From: Candidatus Brocadia sp. WS118
GTDB taxonomy: Bacteria > Planctomycetota > Brocadiia > Brocadiales > Brocadiaceae
Assembly: GCA_007618135.1 (NCBI GenBank)
Contig: PHFX01000163.1
Location: 1-41,895, forward strand
DNA length: 41,895 bases
Direction of reading: 5' to 3'
Part shown: piece by piece, positions 8,781 through 17,048 of the stretch
Position numbering within the stretch: the stretch's first letter is position 1
Layout: the number at the start of each line of letters is the position of its first letter
Made by a program: the position numbers and the translations under genes
The notes under the pieces: model-generated
The model's database searches: none
Told to the model about the DNA's origin: nothing
The model's input: only the letters and a program-made list of their open reading frames with translations

Positions 8781-9470
8781 ATGAAGAGAATTTTTATTGT
8801 CACGGTAATTTGTTTTATGAGTTCGGCCATTTCGCATGGTGTCCATGCACAGCAGGGTCAAAAGGTTACAGGCTCCGAAATTCTGGGAGAAAGGAAAGAG
8901 TATTATTTCGACGACGATAAAGACGGTGATCTCCCCCGGGGATGTCAAATTGCCTTTACAGGAAAGGGAGAATCCGGACGCTGGATAGTTAAAAAGATTG
9001 AACATGCCCCCTCTGCGGATAATGTGGTGGTACAAACCAAACTGGATGATACTGACTATCGGTTCCCCTTGTTGATATTAGACGGAGTATCTTATAAGGA
9101 TGCCATGGCGTTCGTTAAGTTCAGGGCTATCAGTGGAGAGGTAGATCAGGCTGGCGGGTTAGTCTTTCGATACAAAGACAGTAATAACTATTATGTGCTT
9201 AGGGCAAATGCTAAGGAAAATAATGTCAGATTATATAAAGTGGTTAATGGAAGCCGCATGCAGATTGGCGGTAAAGACCTAAAGGTTACATCGAATGAGT
9301 GGCACCTTTTAAAAGTGGTTTATAAGGGAGATAAGGTGCAGTGTTTTTTTAATAGCGCAAAAGTAATAGAAGCTACGGATGATACCTTTGATAGTGGAAG
9401 CGTGGGTCTTTGGACTAAGGCCGATTCATATACCTTTTTTGATGATTTGGTGGTTCAGGAGGCAAAGTAG
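8781..9470 (+). CDS. Secreted LamG/concanavalin-like (DUF1080-type fold) protein
   Basis: 229 residues with a signal peptide (about 1-24, cleavage after VHA). The mature part is a beta-sandwich-like sequence with wording typical of LamG/DUF1080 proteins: AFVKFRAISGEVDQAGGLVF, YYVLRANAKENNVRLYKV, EWHLLKVVYKGDKVQCFFN and GSVGLWTKADSYTFFDDLVV. Such domains bind or hydrolyse sugars, or serve as lectin-like modules; no catalytic residues can be assigned. It starts 45 bases after the aconitase stop with no terminator between, so co-transcription is possible. A palindrome at 9607-9631 lies downstream, between it and the convergent accA. Confidence 0.75.
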   Translation: MKRIFIVTVICFMSSAISHGVHAQQGQKVTGSEILGERKEYYFDDDKDGDLPRGCQIAFTGKGESGRWIVKKIEHAPSADNVVVQTKLDDTDYRFPLLILDGVSYKDAMAFVKFRAISGEVDQAGGLVFRYKDSNNYYVLRANAKENNVRLYKVVNGSRMQIGGKDLKVTSNEWHLLKVVYKGDKVQCFFNSAKVIEATDDTFDSGSVGLWTKADSYTFFDDLVVQEAK

Positions 9471-9606
9471 CGTCAGATGCATGAAGAGAACGGTGAGTGC
9501 TGTTGCTCAAATAACAGAAGGTACAAATGCTAAAATGTCCCTTCGTCGATAGGTTGTTTGTAAGGAATTTTCATTGTTATGTATGCAGATTTTGATGTGG
9601 CGCTGG

Positions 9607-9631
9607 TAGGACAAGCGTCTCGCTTGTCCTA
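9607..9631. repeat. Short palindromic repeat (TAGGACAAGCG family), possible bidirectional terminator
   Basis: A perfect 11-base inverted repeat (9607-9617 with 9621-9631) around a 3-base loop, in the gap between convergent genes. A degenerate copy with the same left arm lies at 21488-21511, so this is a dispersed element as well as a likely transcript end. Confidence 0.75.
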
Positions 9632-9653
9632 TATCCGTTTGTTATTTTTCATT

Positions 9654-10616
9654 TTATTCTTCTACATATTTACCTATTTTTCTGTATCTCGCGTACCGGT
9701 TCGCCATAAGATCGTCAAGAGAAATGCTCTTCATTTCTGCAATATATTTGGCTATCTGCGCTTTAAGAATGCCTGCCATAGTCTTAGGGTCTTTATGTGC
9801 TGCACCAAGTGGCTCTGAAATAATTTCGTCAACCACACCAAAGCGTAATAGATCCTTTGCAGTAAGTTGCAAAGACCTGGCTGATACCGGGGCATTTTCC
9901 GCATTCTTCCACAATATTGCGGCGCAGCCTTCAGGTGAGATTACGGAATAATATGCATATTCCAAAATTGCAAACTTGTCACCGATTCCTATCCCTAATG
10001 CGCCGCCGCTACCGCCTTCCCCAATAACGATATTGATAATCGGGGTTTTCAACCGGCACATCTCATAAATGTTCTCTGCAATTGCCTGTGCCTGTCCCCT
10101 TTCTTCTGCTCCAATATCAGGGTTAGCCCCCGGTGTGTCTATAAGCGTGACGATTGGTAAATGAAACTTTTCTGCAAGTTTCATTTTTTGTAGCGCCTTT
10201 CTATATCCTTCAGGATTTGGCATTCCAAAATTACATGCGATACGCTCCTTGGTGCTTTTGCCTTTCTGCTGTCCAACAAATAAAAGCCTTTCTTGTCCAA
10301 TCCTTCCTAACCCGCATATCATTGCTTTGTCATCTCCGAAATGCTTGTCTCCATGAAGTTCGATGAAATCATCAAGCATCATATGTATATAGTCAGCCGA
10401 AAGAGGCCGCAAGGGATGCCGGGCAAGCTTAACAATATCGTATGGAGTTAATTTAGAGCACAGATTCATCTGAAGACGTTCCCGTCTTTCTTTTAAATAC
10501 TGTATCTCTGTACCCCTATCTAAGCGGTCATTTATGGAAGCGCTTTGCAAATCCTCGATCCGATGCTCAATCTCCAATATCAAATTCTCAAGTTCTGTTA
10601 CCGTTTTTTCAGGCAA
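9654..10616 (-). CDS. accA: Acetyl-CoA carboxylase carboxyltransferase subunit alpha
   Basis: 320 residues, normal length for AccA. Together with AccD (not in this window) it moves the carboxyl group from biotin to acetyl-CoA to give malonyl-CoA, the first step of fatty-acid synthesis. Landmarks are LARHPLRPLSADYI, FIELHGDKHFGDD, GRIGQERLLFVGQQKGK, FGMPNPEGYRKALQ, PIVTLIDTPGANPDIGAEERGQ, IGEGGSGGALGIGIGD and SVISPEGCAAILWK. The start is a TTG at 10616: AGGAGATAG lies just upstream, and an in-frame stop two codons earlier rules out a longer form. The N-terminal coiled-coil-like helix (about 1-50) is typical. Cytoplasmic. Confidence 0.96.
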   Translation of the reverse strand: MPEKTVTELENLILEIEHRIEDLQSASINDRLDRGTEIQYLKERRERLQMNLCSKLTPYDIVKLARHPLRPLSADYIHMMLDDFIELHGDKHFGDDKAMICGLGRIGQERLLFVGQQKGKSTKERIACNFGMPNPEGYRKALQKMKLAEKFHLPIVTLIDTPGANPDIGAEERGQAQAIAENIYEMCRLKTPIINIVIGEGGSGGALGIGIGDKFAILEYAYYSVISPEGCAAILWKNAENAPVSARSLQLTAKDLLRFGVVDEIISEPLGAAHKDPKTMAGILKAQIAKYIAEMKSISLDDLMANRYARYRKIGKYVEE

Positions 10617-10925
10617 GCACTATCTCCTTATTGCAAATTCATAGCTATAGCTATATCAGATTTTTTATCTCCCAGAGTTTTTCCAACTACGATTCTGCGA
10701 TTATGAACAATTTTAATTATTTTCCCATGTATTGCAAGTAAATTGCAGCCAAAGTCCTCAGGGAAAAATGGTATCGGTTTTTGCTAAATGCAGTCAGGTT
10801 GGAAGAGAAATAAAAATGGCTTATGCGAAGATAAAGGTTTTATTTATCTTTGTAAGGGAAAACAATACTCCGTTGCACAAATGCAGAGAAATGGAGGAAA
10901 TACAGGTCAATGACTCATGTAAATA
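10617..10925. other. Intergenic region between pssA and accA
   Basis: 309 bases, mostly AT-rich. Apart from the accA Shine-Dalgarno (complement of 10621-10627) I see no gene, repeat or clear promoter. Confidence 0.5.
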
Positions 10926-11657
10926 TTATGTGACTGAATATCCCTTTTTTAGGTGCCGGCCTTTTACAACGCCATACATGGTACAGGATATTAAATAAAA
11001 ACTGAGTGCTGTTGATAACGCTAACTCAGGAGTAAGCACAAAGAATAAGATAGCTGCAGAAAATTCCAGTACCATAAACCAAATTCCTTGTTTAAAGCCG
11101 ATTTTGCCGGTAATATTGAAAAACGGGATTTTGCTTACCATAAATAACCCAAGCGCAAAGGTAATAAACGGTAAAAGTACAGCAACTATGTCAGTACCAA
11201 ATTTCATTTGAATAAAGTTATTCAGAATAGCCAGTTGCGCAATGGTGCCACCAGAAAGGGTGGTGGGCAATCCCGTGAAAAAATGCCTCAACGTATTCGC
11301 TTCTTCATCTTTTTGTATGTTAAACCTTGCCAGCCGAAAGGCAGCACATATCATGTAAAACAAACCAACCCCCCACAAGAAGACGATGGGAAAATCCGTA
11401 CACGTCTTAATCATGAGAATGGCAGGGGCAATACCAAATGTTGCCAAATCTGCCATTGAGTCTAATTGGGCGCCTAACTTGCTGGCACTCTTCATCATGC
11501 GGGCCAGTCTTCCATCAAAGGCATCCAATGCCATGGCTGCAACAATTAACCAAGCCGCGATTTCAAACTGATGATTTGAGGCGCACAAAATCGAAGAAAA
11601 ACCGCATATGATATTTCCCATAGTAACTATGGTAGGCAACATGTCTCTTATTTTCAA
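10926..11657 (-). CDS. pssA: CDP-diacylglycerol--serine O-phosphatidyltransferase
   Basis: 243 residues with about six to seven hydrophobic helices. The CDP-alcohol phosphotransferase signature is complete: D-A-F-D-G-R-L-A-R, then G-A-Q-L-D-S-M-A-D about nine residues on (about 43-68), which binds the metal and CDP-DAG. The enzyme makes phosphatidylserine, the precursor of phosphatidylethanolamine, in the inner membrane. The N-terminus MKIRDMLPTIVTMGNIICGF is typical of the family. The start is a TTG at 11657 with GGAG seven bases upstream. accA lies 309 bases downstream on the same strand, placing two lipid-synthesis genes side by side. Confidence 0.93.
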   Translation of the reverse strand: MKIRDMLPTIVTMGNIICGFSSILCASNHQFEIAAWLIVAAMALDAFDGRLARMMKSASKLGAQLDSMADLATFGIAPAILMIKTCTDFPIVFLWGVGLFYMICAAFRLARFNIQKDEEANTLRHFFTGLPTTLSGGTIAQLAILNNFIQMKFGTDIVAVLLPFITFALGLFMVSKIPFFNITGKIGFKQGIWFMVLEFSAAILFFVLTPELALSTALSFYLISCTMYGVVKGRHLKKGYSVT

Positions 11658-11870
11658 GATGGGTCTCCGGGTAAAAGTATGTATCGTGGGGAAATCCCCC
11701 TTTTTTAGTCCAAAATGAATCTACGGTATTGTAAAATTACGTACATTATACACAACTATATGATAAGTATACAAAACTACTAGACCTAAACATCCGAATT
11801 ACATTTCTGACTTAAACGAACAAATATTGTGCCTTAGACACAGAAGAAACATTTTTTATTTTGTTGTCGT

Positions 11871-11991
11871 AACTATAATATTTAATTATAGTTAGAAATA
11901 TTGCGAGAAATGGTGAAGCTCAACAATTCGGGTTGACTCATGAAAAATGCAGTACAAATACTGCATCTGTCAAACAGAAATACTGCAGTAT
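11871..11991. promoter_or_regulatory. Cluster of palindromes upstream of the lipoprotein gene
   Basis: Three perfect inverted repeats lie within the 404-base gap 11658-12061: 11871-11893 (9-base arms, AT-rich), 11947-11966 (8-base arms ATGCAGTA/TACTGCAT) and 11980-11991 (ATACTGCAGTAT). The last two share the half-site TACTGCA, which suggests repeated operator half-sites. They lie 70-190 bases ahead of the 12062 start. The binding protein is unknown. The rest of this gap is AT-rich and holds no gene I can support. Confidence 0.45.
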
Positions 11992-12061
11992 GTGATTCAA
12001 GATAAAACTTAAACAAAGTATTTGTAAAAGATTAGTATTTTTGCTAATATTTTTATTTTCT

Positions 12062-12541
12062 ATGAATCCCAAACAAAAGCTAAAGGTTTGTTACATAAGC
12101 CTGTTGCTATCGGCCGCCTTTTTTTCTGTTATGCTTCCTGGATGCGCTACAAGGCATTTTGGGTTGAGAAATATGGCAGTTGTTTCCCGGTATTTTGATA
12201 AGGATATACATACCGTATGGGAAGCAGTAACTAAAGCTGTTGCAGGAATGCCGATTGAAACGAAAGATGTGGAACGGGGATTTTTAAAGACCGGTTGGGT
12301 AAAAGGATGGTCAACAAATAAGTCTTCCGGGCTGCTTATGGAAGGGGTGTGGCAAGAGCGATATCGTTTGTTCATTGAAGTGACCGGTGAACAGGTCAAG
12401 ACCTATGTTTCCATTCAAGCACAGGTTCAAGAAAAGCCGCCGGGTGGGAGTCGTGCATATCGTTGGGAGCGTATTGTATCAGATGGTACCATTGAGCAGG
12501 ACTTCTTGAAAAGAATAGAAAATATCCTCGATGTCCAATAG
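12062..12541 (+). CDS. Lipoprotein, unknown function
   Basis: 159 residues. The N-terminus has a basic start, a hydrophobic helix and the lipobox VMLPGC (Cys near residue 29), so it should be lipidated and anchored in a membrane. The mature part has alternating strands and a helix with WEAVTKAV, TKDVERGFLKTGWVKG and RYRLFIEVTG, a pattern seen in BamC-type or similar small assembly lipoproteins; this resemblance is only structural guesswork. I chose the ATG at 12062 over a TTG at 12041 because it gives a normal signal peptide. No clear Shine-Dalgarno. Palindromes upstream suggest regulation. Confidence 0.65.
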   Translation: MNPKQKLKVCYISLLLSAAFFSVMLPGCATRHFGLRNMAVVSRYFDKDIHTVWEAVTKAVAGMPIETKDVERGFLKTGWVKGWSTNKSSGLLMEGVWQERYRLFIEVTGEQVKTYVSIQAQVQEKPPGGSRAYRWERIVSDGTIEQDFLKRIENILDVQ

Positions 12542-12687
12542 CTCTTGCATAATTTTGCATAGGTAAGGCGATTTTTTTGTCGAGCACCCTTTAGGATTGC
12601 TGATAGCAACGCCGCTGCCTTTCCTTGTGTCAATTTTTACGTTTATGACATAGACACAACAAACATACGTATCGAGTAAAATTCCTC

Positions 12688-14478
12688 ATGGCTTCAAGAC
12701 GAATAATTTTTCTATCTATTCTATTCTTTTCCCTGGCGGACGTCACGACTCCTTTTATTTCAAAATCCCTCAAGGCTCAAACAGAGACTGAACCGGCAGA
12801 GAATTTTCAACTCCAGACATACCTAACAGAAGAACAAGCCCTTGCCCTGGTATTTCCCGGGTGTGATGAAATTGTGGCCGACGAGTTTATCATGTCTCCC
12901 GAAGAAAAAAACAACCTTGAAAAAAGCCTGAGCAGAAGGCTCTATGAAGATGGATTTAAAGTTTATCTTGGGAAAAAGAAAGGCGTTATTCAGGGCTATG
13001 CAATTATTACCGAGGAAATTGGTAAGTTTCACCCATTTACCTTCATTGTGGGAGTAACTACACAGGGGAAAATCAAGGATATTGCAATCCTTGTTTACCG
13101 GGAAAGCCGCGGTGGGGAAATTGCCAGAAAACGCTTCCTTTATCAGTTCATGGGTAAATCTCTGAAAAATCCTATTCGCATTAATAAAGACATCATTAAC
13201 GTTACCGGGGCTACCATGTCTGTACAATACATGTGTGCCGGCGTGAGAAAAGTGCTTGCTGTCATCGATGCATATTACCTCAGCGGAAAAAGGAATGGAG
13301 ATACGATTACACGTGTAGATGCGCCCGCCGTATTGCCTGTAAAAGAAGAACCGGTAAGTAAGACAAACATATCTCAGAACGAAAAAGCCGGGACTGCCGA
13401 CGTTCAGAAGAGCACAAAACAAGACAAAAAAGAAACCGACAATCGCAAGGGGCAGTCTCCTGAAGGAAAAATAATAAAGCAAACGCGCATGATCATGGGC
13501 ACCTTTGCTGAGGTATCGGTATATGCACAGGATGAAAAAACTGCCGGTCGGGCCGTTGAAGGTGCTTTGGATGAGATCGAACGTATGGACCGTATTATGA
13601 GTAACTATAAACATGATAGCGAACTTTCTCAGGTAAATAAAAATGCAGCGAAATCGCCGGTTCCCTGTCAGGGAGATCTCCTCGATGTGATTGAACAATC
13701 ACACTATTATAGTGAACTCAGCGGCGGCGCTTTTGATATCACGGTCTCCCCGCTCGTTGCCCTGTGGGGATTTTTTCATGAAAAAGGGCATGTCCCCTCT
13801 GACAAAGAGATAGAAAGGATCTTACCTGCCGTATCCTATAAGAATATCGTGATAAACAAAAATACTGATGCAAAGAAAACAGGCACGGTGTTTTTTAAAA
13901 ATACGCAGACACAAATTGATTTGGGCGCTATCGGAAAGGGGTACGCCGTGGACAAGGCATTGGAAATCGTGAGAAAATGTGGTTTAGAGAATGCCTGTAT
14001 CAATCTTGGCGGAAATATTTATGTGTTGGGCACTCCCCCTGATAAAACTGCATGGAAGATTGGTATCCAACACCCACGCAATAAGAACGAAATCCTTGGT
14101 TATCTGGAACTCAGGGACGAGGCTACGGCTACATCGGGGGATTACGAGCGATTCTTTGAGATGAATGGGAAACGCTATTCTCATATCATAAACCCGCTTA
14201 CGGGCAGGCCGGTATCAGGCACTATTGCGACAACGATTGTCGCCCCTACGGGGACGGAGGTTGATGCCCTATCGACCAGCCTCTTTGTCCTGGGTCACGA
14301 GAAAGGCATGGAACTTATTAAAAAAATCCCCAACGTCCATGCCATGATTATCTATGAAGGAAATGACGGGAAGATCATGATTGAGATGACCAAGGGGTTT
14401 GCAGATAAATTCAAAAGATCCCCGGTCAAAGGAGAAGACAATGTCAAGTGGCATGTGGTCGCTTCCCATAAGCAATAA
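12688..14478 (+). CDS. FMN-binding domain fused to ApbE-type flavin transferase
   Basis: 596 residues. After a signal peptide (about 1-31) there is an FMN_bind domain (about 75-210) like those of RnfG/NqrC/NosR, with the flavinylation motif VTGATMS; Thr176 is the expected site of the phosphoester-linked FMN. A Lys/Glu-rich linker (about 220-260) leads to a complete ApbE domain (about 268-580) with MIMGTFAEVSVYA, GGAFDITVSPLVALWGF, IDLGAIGKGYAVDKAL, INLGGNIYVLG, SGDYERFFEMNGKRYSHIINP and the metal-binding TEVDALST. ApbE moves FMN from FAD to the Thr of such motifs, so the protein carries both the enzyme and its substrate. It probably works in electron transfer on the periplasmic side. The next gene overlaps its end by 38 bases, implying coupled translation. 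Confidence 0.9.
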   Translation: MASRRIIFLSILFFSLADVTTPFISKSLKAQTETEPAENFQLQTYLTEEQALALVFPGCDEIVADEFIMSPEEKNNLEKSLSRRLYEDGFKVYLGKKKGVIQGYAIITEEIGKFHPFTFIVGVTTQGKIKDIAILVYRESRGGEIARKRFLYQFMGKSLKNPIRINKDIINVTGATMSVQYMCAGVRKVLAVIDAYYLSGKRNGDTITRVDAPAVLPVKEEPVSKTNISQNEKAGTADVQKSTKQDKKETDNRKGQSPEGKIIKQTRMIMGTFAEVSVYAQDEKTAGRAVEGALDEIERMDRIMSNYKHDSELSQVNKNAAKSPVPCQGDLLDVIEQSHYYSELSGGAFDITVSPLVALWGFFHEKGHVPSDKEIERILPAVSYKNIVINKNTDAKKTGTVFFKNTQTQIDLGAIGKGYAVDKALEIVRKCGLENACINLGGNIYVLGTPPDKTAWKIGIQHPRNKNEILGYLELRDEATATSGDYERFFEMNGKRYSHIINPLTGRPVSGTIATTIVAPTGTEVDALSTSLFVLGHEKGMELIKKIPNVHAMIIYEGNDGKIMIEMTKGFADKFKRSPVKGEDNVKWHVVASHKQ

Positions 14479-14977
14479 GATTTTTTTTACCTTTTTTTTA
14501 GCCATCATGGCTGTTGCCCTGGGCGTTGGCTTCCTCAATTATTATGAGCGTACGGGGTTTTCTGCGCAAAAAACGATACGCTACTATTGTGGTGATGAAG
14601 AGGAAGCACTTGATATTCCTTTGTCTGCCGAGGAAAACAGGACGAAACTTGAAGAAGGGTTATTTTTTCCAAAATCCTACCGGGAACTCCTGGAGGTGAC
14701 TCATACCCATATCTTTTCCATGCCCATTGTTGTGTTCATCCTTTCCCGCATCATGGCGATGACCCATACCCGTGAGGGATTAAAGGTTACAATCTATGGC
14801 GTGTCATTCATGGGGATTCTTTTGAATCTTGCATCGCCGTGGCTTATCAGATATTCATCTCCTCATTTTGTAATTGCCTTTACGATTTCCAGTATCTTCC
14901 TCATGCTGAGCTTTGGCGCCTATATATTCATCCCCCTTTACGAAATGTGGTTTAGAACAGATCATAGCGCAGCATAG
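14441..14977 (+). CDS. Small integral membrane protein coupled to the flavoprotein
   Basis: 178 residues, family not recognised. Four hydrophobic segments are visible (about 11-28, 88-105, 118-132 and 138-160). The loop after helix 1 has a single Cys; helix 2 begins with the His-rich VTHTHIFSMP and is followed by MTHTREG. These histidines could bind haem or metal, but that is a guess. The start is the ATG at 14441 with GGAGAA five bases upstream, inside the preceding gene; the frame is open further up only to a TTG with no ribosome site. The 38-base overlap with the FMN-binding/ApbE gene points to a fixed pair, so it may be the membrane partner that passes electrons to or from the bound FMN. 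Confidence 0.72.
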   Translation: MSSGMWSLPISNKIFFTFFLAIMAVALGVGFLNYYERTGFSAQKTIRYYCGDEEEALDIPLSAEENRTKLEEGLFFPKSYRELLEVTHTHIFSMPIVVFILSRIMAMTHTREGLKVTIYGVSFMGILLNLASPWLIRYSSPHFVIAFTISSIFLMLSFGAYIFIPLYEMWFRTDHSAA

Positions 14978-15014
14978 TATATCGTTTCATGAAAACATGG
15001 ACATTCCCATGCCT

Positions 15015-15040
15015 GGTAGCCGCACGGCTTTAGCCTGCGC
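15015..15040 (+). repeat. GGTAGCCGCA-type palindromic repeat
   Basis: GGTAGCCGCACGGCTTTAGC followed by CTGCGC. Related copies lie at 15519-15546 and, inverted, at 15586-15606 and 21303-21327. It falls between the membrane-protein gene and the riboswitch promoter and may form a hairpin. Confidence 0.6.
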
Positions 15041-15063
15041 AAAACCAAAGAAATAATTTTTTC

Positions 15064-15092
15064 TTGACAAAAAATATGGTAGTTTGCATAAT
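15064..15092 (+). promoter_or_regulatory. Sigma70-type promoter for the c-di-GMP riboswitch RNA
   Basis: TTGACA at 15064-15069, a 17-base spacer, then CATAAT at 15087-15092. This is the best promoter match in the window. Transcription would begin near 15099, about 48 bases before the riboswitch aptamer. Confidence 0.8.
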
Positions 15093-15146
15093 GGCGCGCA
15101 ATTTTAGTATTCGTAAATATATTTAGTACTCCAAAATATATCTGTA

Positions 15147-15226
15147 CGTCAAGGGCAAACCCGGAGTGATCCGGGGACGCAAAGGAAAGGGTCTTTCAGC
15201 ATACCGGGAAGTATGCGGGGATGACG
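15147..15226 (+). promoter_or_regulatory. Cyclic-di-GMP-I (GEMM) riboswitch aptamer
   Basis: The conserved core is easy to read: AGGGCAAACC at 15152-15161, a stem CCGGA/TCCGG closed by a GTGA (GNRA) tetraloop, then GGGGACGCAAAG (15173-15184). A second hairpin (GCATAC/GTATGC, about 15199-15216) follows, and a closing stem CGTCA (15147-15151) pairs with TGACG (15222-15226). This order matches the Vc2-type c-di-GMP-I aptamer. Promoter upstream and terminator hairpin downstream suggest transcriptional control. The nearest gene in line is the secreted DUF1566 protein at 16251, separated by about 930 bases of repeats. Confidence 0.88.
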
Positions 15227-15269
15227 AGTTTTAAGCCCTTTAATACACGGAACTAGTTTTGGTAAAGAT

Positions 15270-15323
15270 AGCCTTACTGCCGAAGATGTTTTCCATAGAC
15301 ATTTTTCGTAGTAAGGCTTTTTT
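15270..15323 (+). terminator. Terminator hairpin behind the c-di-GMP riboswitch
   Basis: Arms AGCCTTACT (15270-15278) and AGTAAGGCT (15310-15318) with a T-run after the second arm. It sits 44 bases past the aptamer and is the likely expression platform. I could not make out a clear competing antiterminator. Confidence 0.75.
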
Positions 15324-15332
15324 GCTTTAAAG

Positions 15333-15606
15333 GTAGGTCAACCGTCCCCGGTTGACATCATAGGCGGTTGGGTTGAATGAAATGAAACCCAACGGAATAT
15401 TTCAATACGATCCAGGTTGGGTTGAACGTGAGTGAAACCCAACAAGATGGGTAAATGCAAGATATTGGAGATGTTGGGTTTCGCTTTTTGCGAAACCCAA
15501 CCTACTTTACTACACATGGTAGCCGCATGGCTTTAGGCCTGCGTGGAACTTGCGATAAACTCTTTTGGCTATGCCCCGGAACGCACCCTAAAGGGATGCG
15601 GCTACC
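15333..15606. repeat. Cluster of palindromic repeats
   Basis: Holds a 24-base element at 15333-15356 (arms GTCAACCG/CGGTTGAC) whose exact reverse complement occurs at 21522-21545. A GGTTGGGTT-family block follows at 15366-15505, with alternating TTGGGTT and AACCCAA arms and a tight hairpin near 15475-15503. Two GGTAGCCGC-type copies lie at 15519-15546 and 15586-15606 in opposite orientation. No coding sequence. Confidence 0.7.
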
Positions 15607-15634
15607 TGATGAAATTCCTTGTAATCGTTGAATT

Positions 15635-15710
15635 AGATTCTTCGTTCCGCCCAGAATGACATTTTCGTATTATTCTGTCATTCTGAGGGAGTGAAACGAC
15701 CGAAGAATCT
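15635..15710. repeat. Nested palindromic repeat (AGATTCTTCG family)
   Basis: Outer arms AGATTCTTCG (15635-15644) and CGAAGAATCT (15701-15710) enclose inner arms AGAATGACA (15653-15661) and TGTCATTCT (15676-15684). A dispersed intergenic element; 15711-15880 holds nothing else I can name. Confidence 0.65.
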
Positions 15711-15880
15711 CAGCTTTGAAATCCCTGAACGTAAATTTATCCGAAATTGGAATGAATGCGTAATCAATCTGGCAACAAATCATACCGGTGAGAAAGGAGG
15801 ACGGGTCTGGACGAAAATAAAGAAATTATAGGACGACATTAATGCAGCGCGAGAGTCTCGTCACGGCAATGGCATTTTGA

Positions 15881-16092
15881 CGCAGCGCGGGTAGCTTGTT
15901 CCCCGCCCATCGGCCAATCACGGTGCGTATCGTGTGAATGGAGGCCGACCGCGCTACAACGTGATTTTCGCGTGGACCGTGCCTCGTAGCGCGGGTGGTT
16001 CATCCCCCGCTATTTAGCCAACCACGAGAGATTCGGGGTTACATTGCGGATGTCGTGTGAATTGAAAGCCGACCATGAAGGATCGGCGCTAC
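15881..16092. repeat. REP elements (GTAGCGCGGG...CCCCCGC family), two long copies
   Basis: Two composite units. Copy A (15881-15957) and copy B (15985-16092) each begin with a GCGGG...CCCGC hairpin and end in GCCGACC...GCGCTAC. The same head sequence flanks the RAYT gene at 17049, so these are its probable REP substrates. A short T/C-rich stretch follows up to the DUF1566 gene. Confidence 0.8.
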
Positions 16093-16250
16093 ACCTCCCC
16101 TAACCCCTTGTACGAGGGGCGATGGAAAAACGTTTTCTCCCCCTCACCTGCCCTGGGCAAAACCGAAGGAATGGGGGAGATTAGATGGGGATGTTGAAAT
16201 GTTATCAATTTTATATCTTTAATTTTTGACGTAGAGAAGGAGGGGAAAAG

Positions 16251-16814
16251 ATGAAGCTGAAAAGGAGAAAATTATTATGGTTGTTGTCGGTTTTGGTGGT
16301 TCCTATGACGTATGGTGGGCTTGCCATGACGGGCAGTCTGGAGCCCCCTGCTCCTCCCGGGTCCACTATGAAGACCCTGGACGAAATTCCGCCCGCGTGG
16401 AGTCAGAAGATAACGGATGCATCCAAACGATTTCAAATAGTAATGGACGGTGAGGCCGTTCTTGATAAGGAGACGGGGCTTGTGTGGGAGAAGTCTCCGG
16501 ATACAACAACGAGAACCTGGAGTGATGCTGTGCATTATGCCTATAATAAAACTGTAGGTGGTCGCAAAGGATGGCGTCTTCCTACGATTGAGGAATTAGC
16601 AAGTCTGACAGACCCCGCGACGGCATTCCTGCCCTTCGGTCATCCCTTTACCAATGTGGGGCAGGGCGTCTATTGGTCGTATACTACCACTGACGGCGAT
16701 ACCAGTTACGGATGGATCGTGAACTTCGACACTATTTACGTGCACTTCTCCTCTAAGAGCAGCGATCTCTACGTATGGTGCGTGCGAGGCGGACACGGCC
16801 ATAATGGTCAGTGA
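16251..16814 (+). CDS. Secreted DUF1566 (Lcl C-terminal) domain protein
   Basis: 187 residues. A signal peptide (about 1-25) precedes a DUF1566 domain (about 62-182) with its marks: ETGLVWEKS, TWSDAVHYAYNKTVGGRKGWRLPTIEEL, VYWSYTTTDGDTSYGWIVNF and the closing VWCVRGG. The domain is common in surface, adhesion or fimbrial proteins and resembles the C-type lectin/SUMF fold. AGAAGGAGGGG lies just ahead of the ATG. It is the first gene after the c-di-GMP-I riboswitch, and riboswitches of this class often control surface proteins. However, about 930 bases of repeats lie between, so the link is inference. REP sequences follow the stop. Confidence 0.8.
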   Translation: MKLKRRKLLWLLSVLVVPMTYGGLAMTGSLEPPAPPGSTMKTLDEIPPAWSQKITDASKRFQIVMDGEAVLDKETGLVWEKSPDTTTRTWSDAVHYAYNKTVGGRKGWRLPTIEELASLTDPATAFLPFGHPFTNVGQGVYWSYTTTDGDTSYGWIVNFDTIYVHFSSKSSDLYVWCVRGGHGHNGQ

Positions 16815-16857
16815 TTTGATGATTTGGTGATTTGCGTTGTTTGATTATTTGAAATAG

Positions 16858-17033
16858 ACGTAGCGCGGGCGGTTCATCCCCCGCAACAACATTGAGGTAG
16901 CGCGGGTGGCTCGTCCCCCGCTATTTGGTCAACCGCAAGGGATAGGTGTTATATTGCGCGTATGAAGGCCGACCATGAAGGATCGGCGCTACGGGTGATA
17001 ATTGGGACGTAGCGCGGGTGGTTTATCCCCCGC
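16858..17033. repeat. REP elements upstream of the RAYT gene (three copies)
   Basis: Copies at 16858-16884, 16896-16992 (long form ending GATCGGCGCTAC) and 17007-17033, each with the hairpin head GTAGCGCGGG...CCCCCGC. The first two are joined by AACAACATTGAG, a spacing repeated exactly on the other side of the transposase. Confidence 0.85.
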
Positions 17034-17048
17034 AAATGTTGTGTTATC

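Noticed and set aside
11687-11706. GGGGAAATCCCC followed by T-run, terminator-like
   Set aside because: No plus-strand gene ends before it, and on the minus strand there is no T-run; probably a stray palindrome.
12823-13698. 291-codon minus-strand frame
   Set aside because: Entirely antisense to the FMN-binding/ApbE gene, whose domains are unmistakable; no family resemblance of its own.
15366-15505. Alternating GGTTGGGTT/AACCCAAC units considered as a CRISPR-like array
   Set aside because: Spacing and unit length are irregular, there are no unique spacers of equal size and no cas gene is present; copies are scattered through the window.
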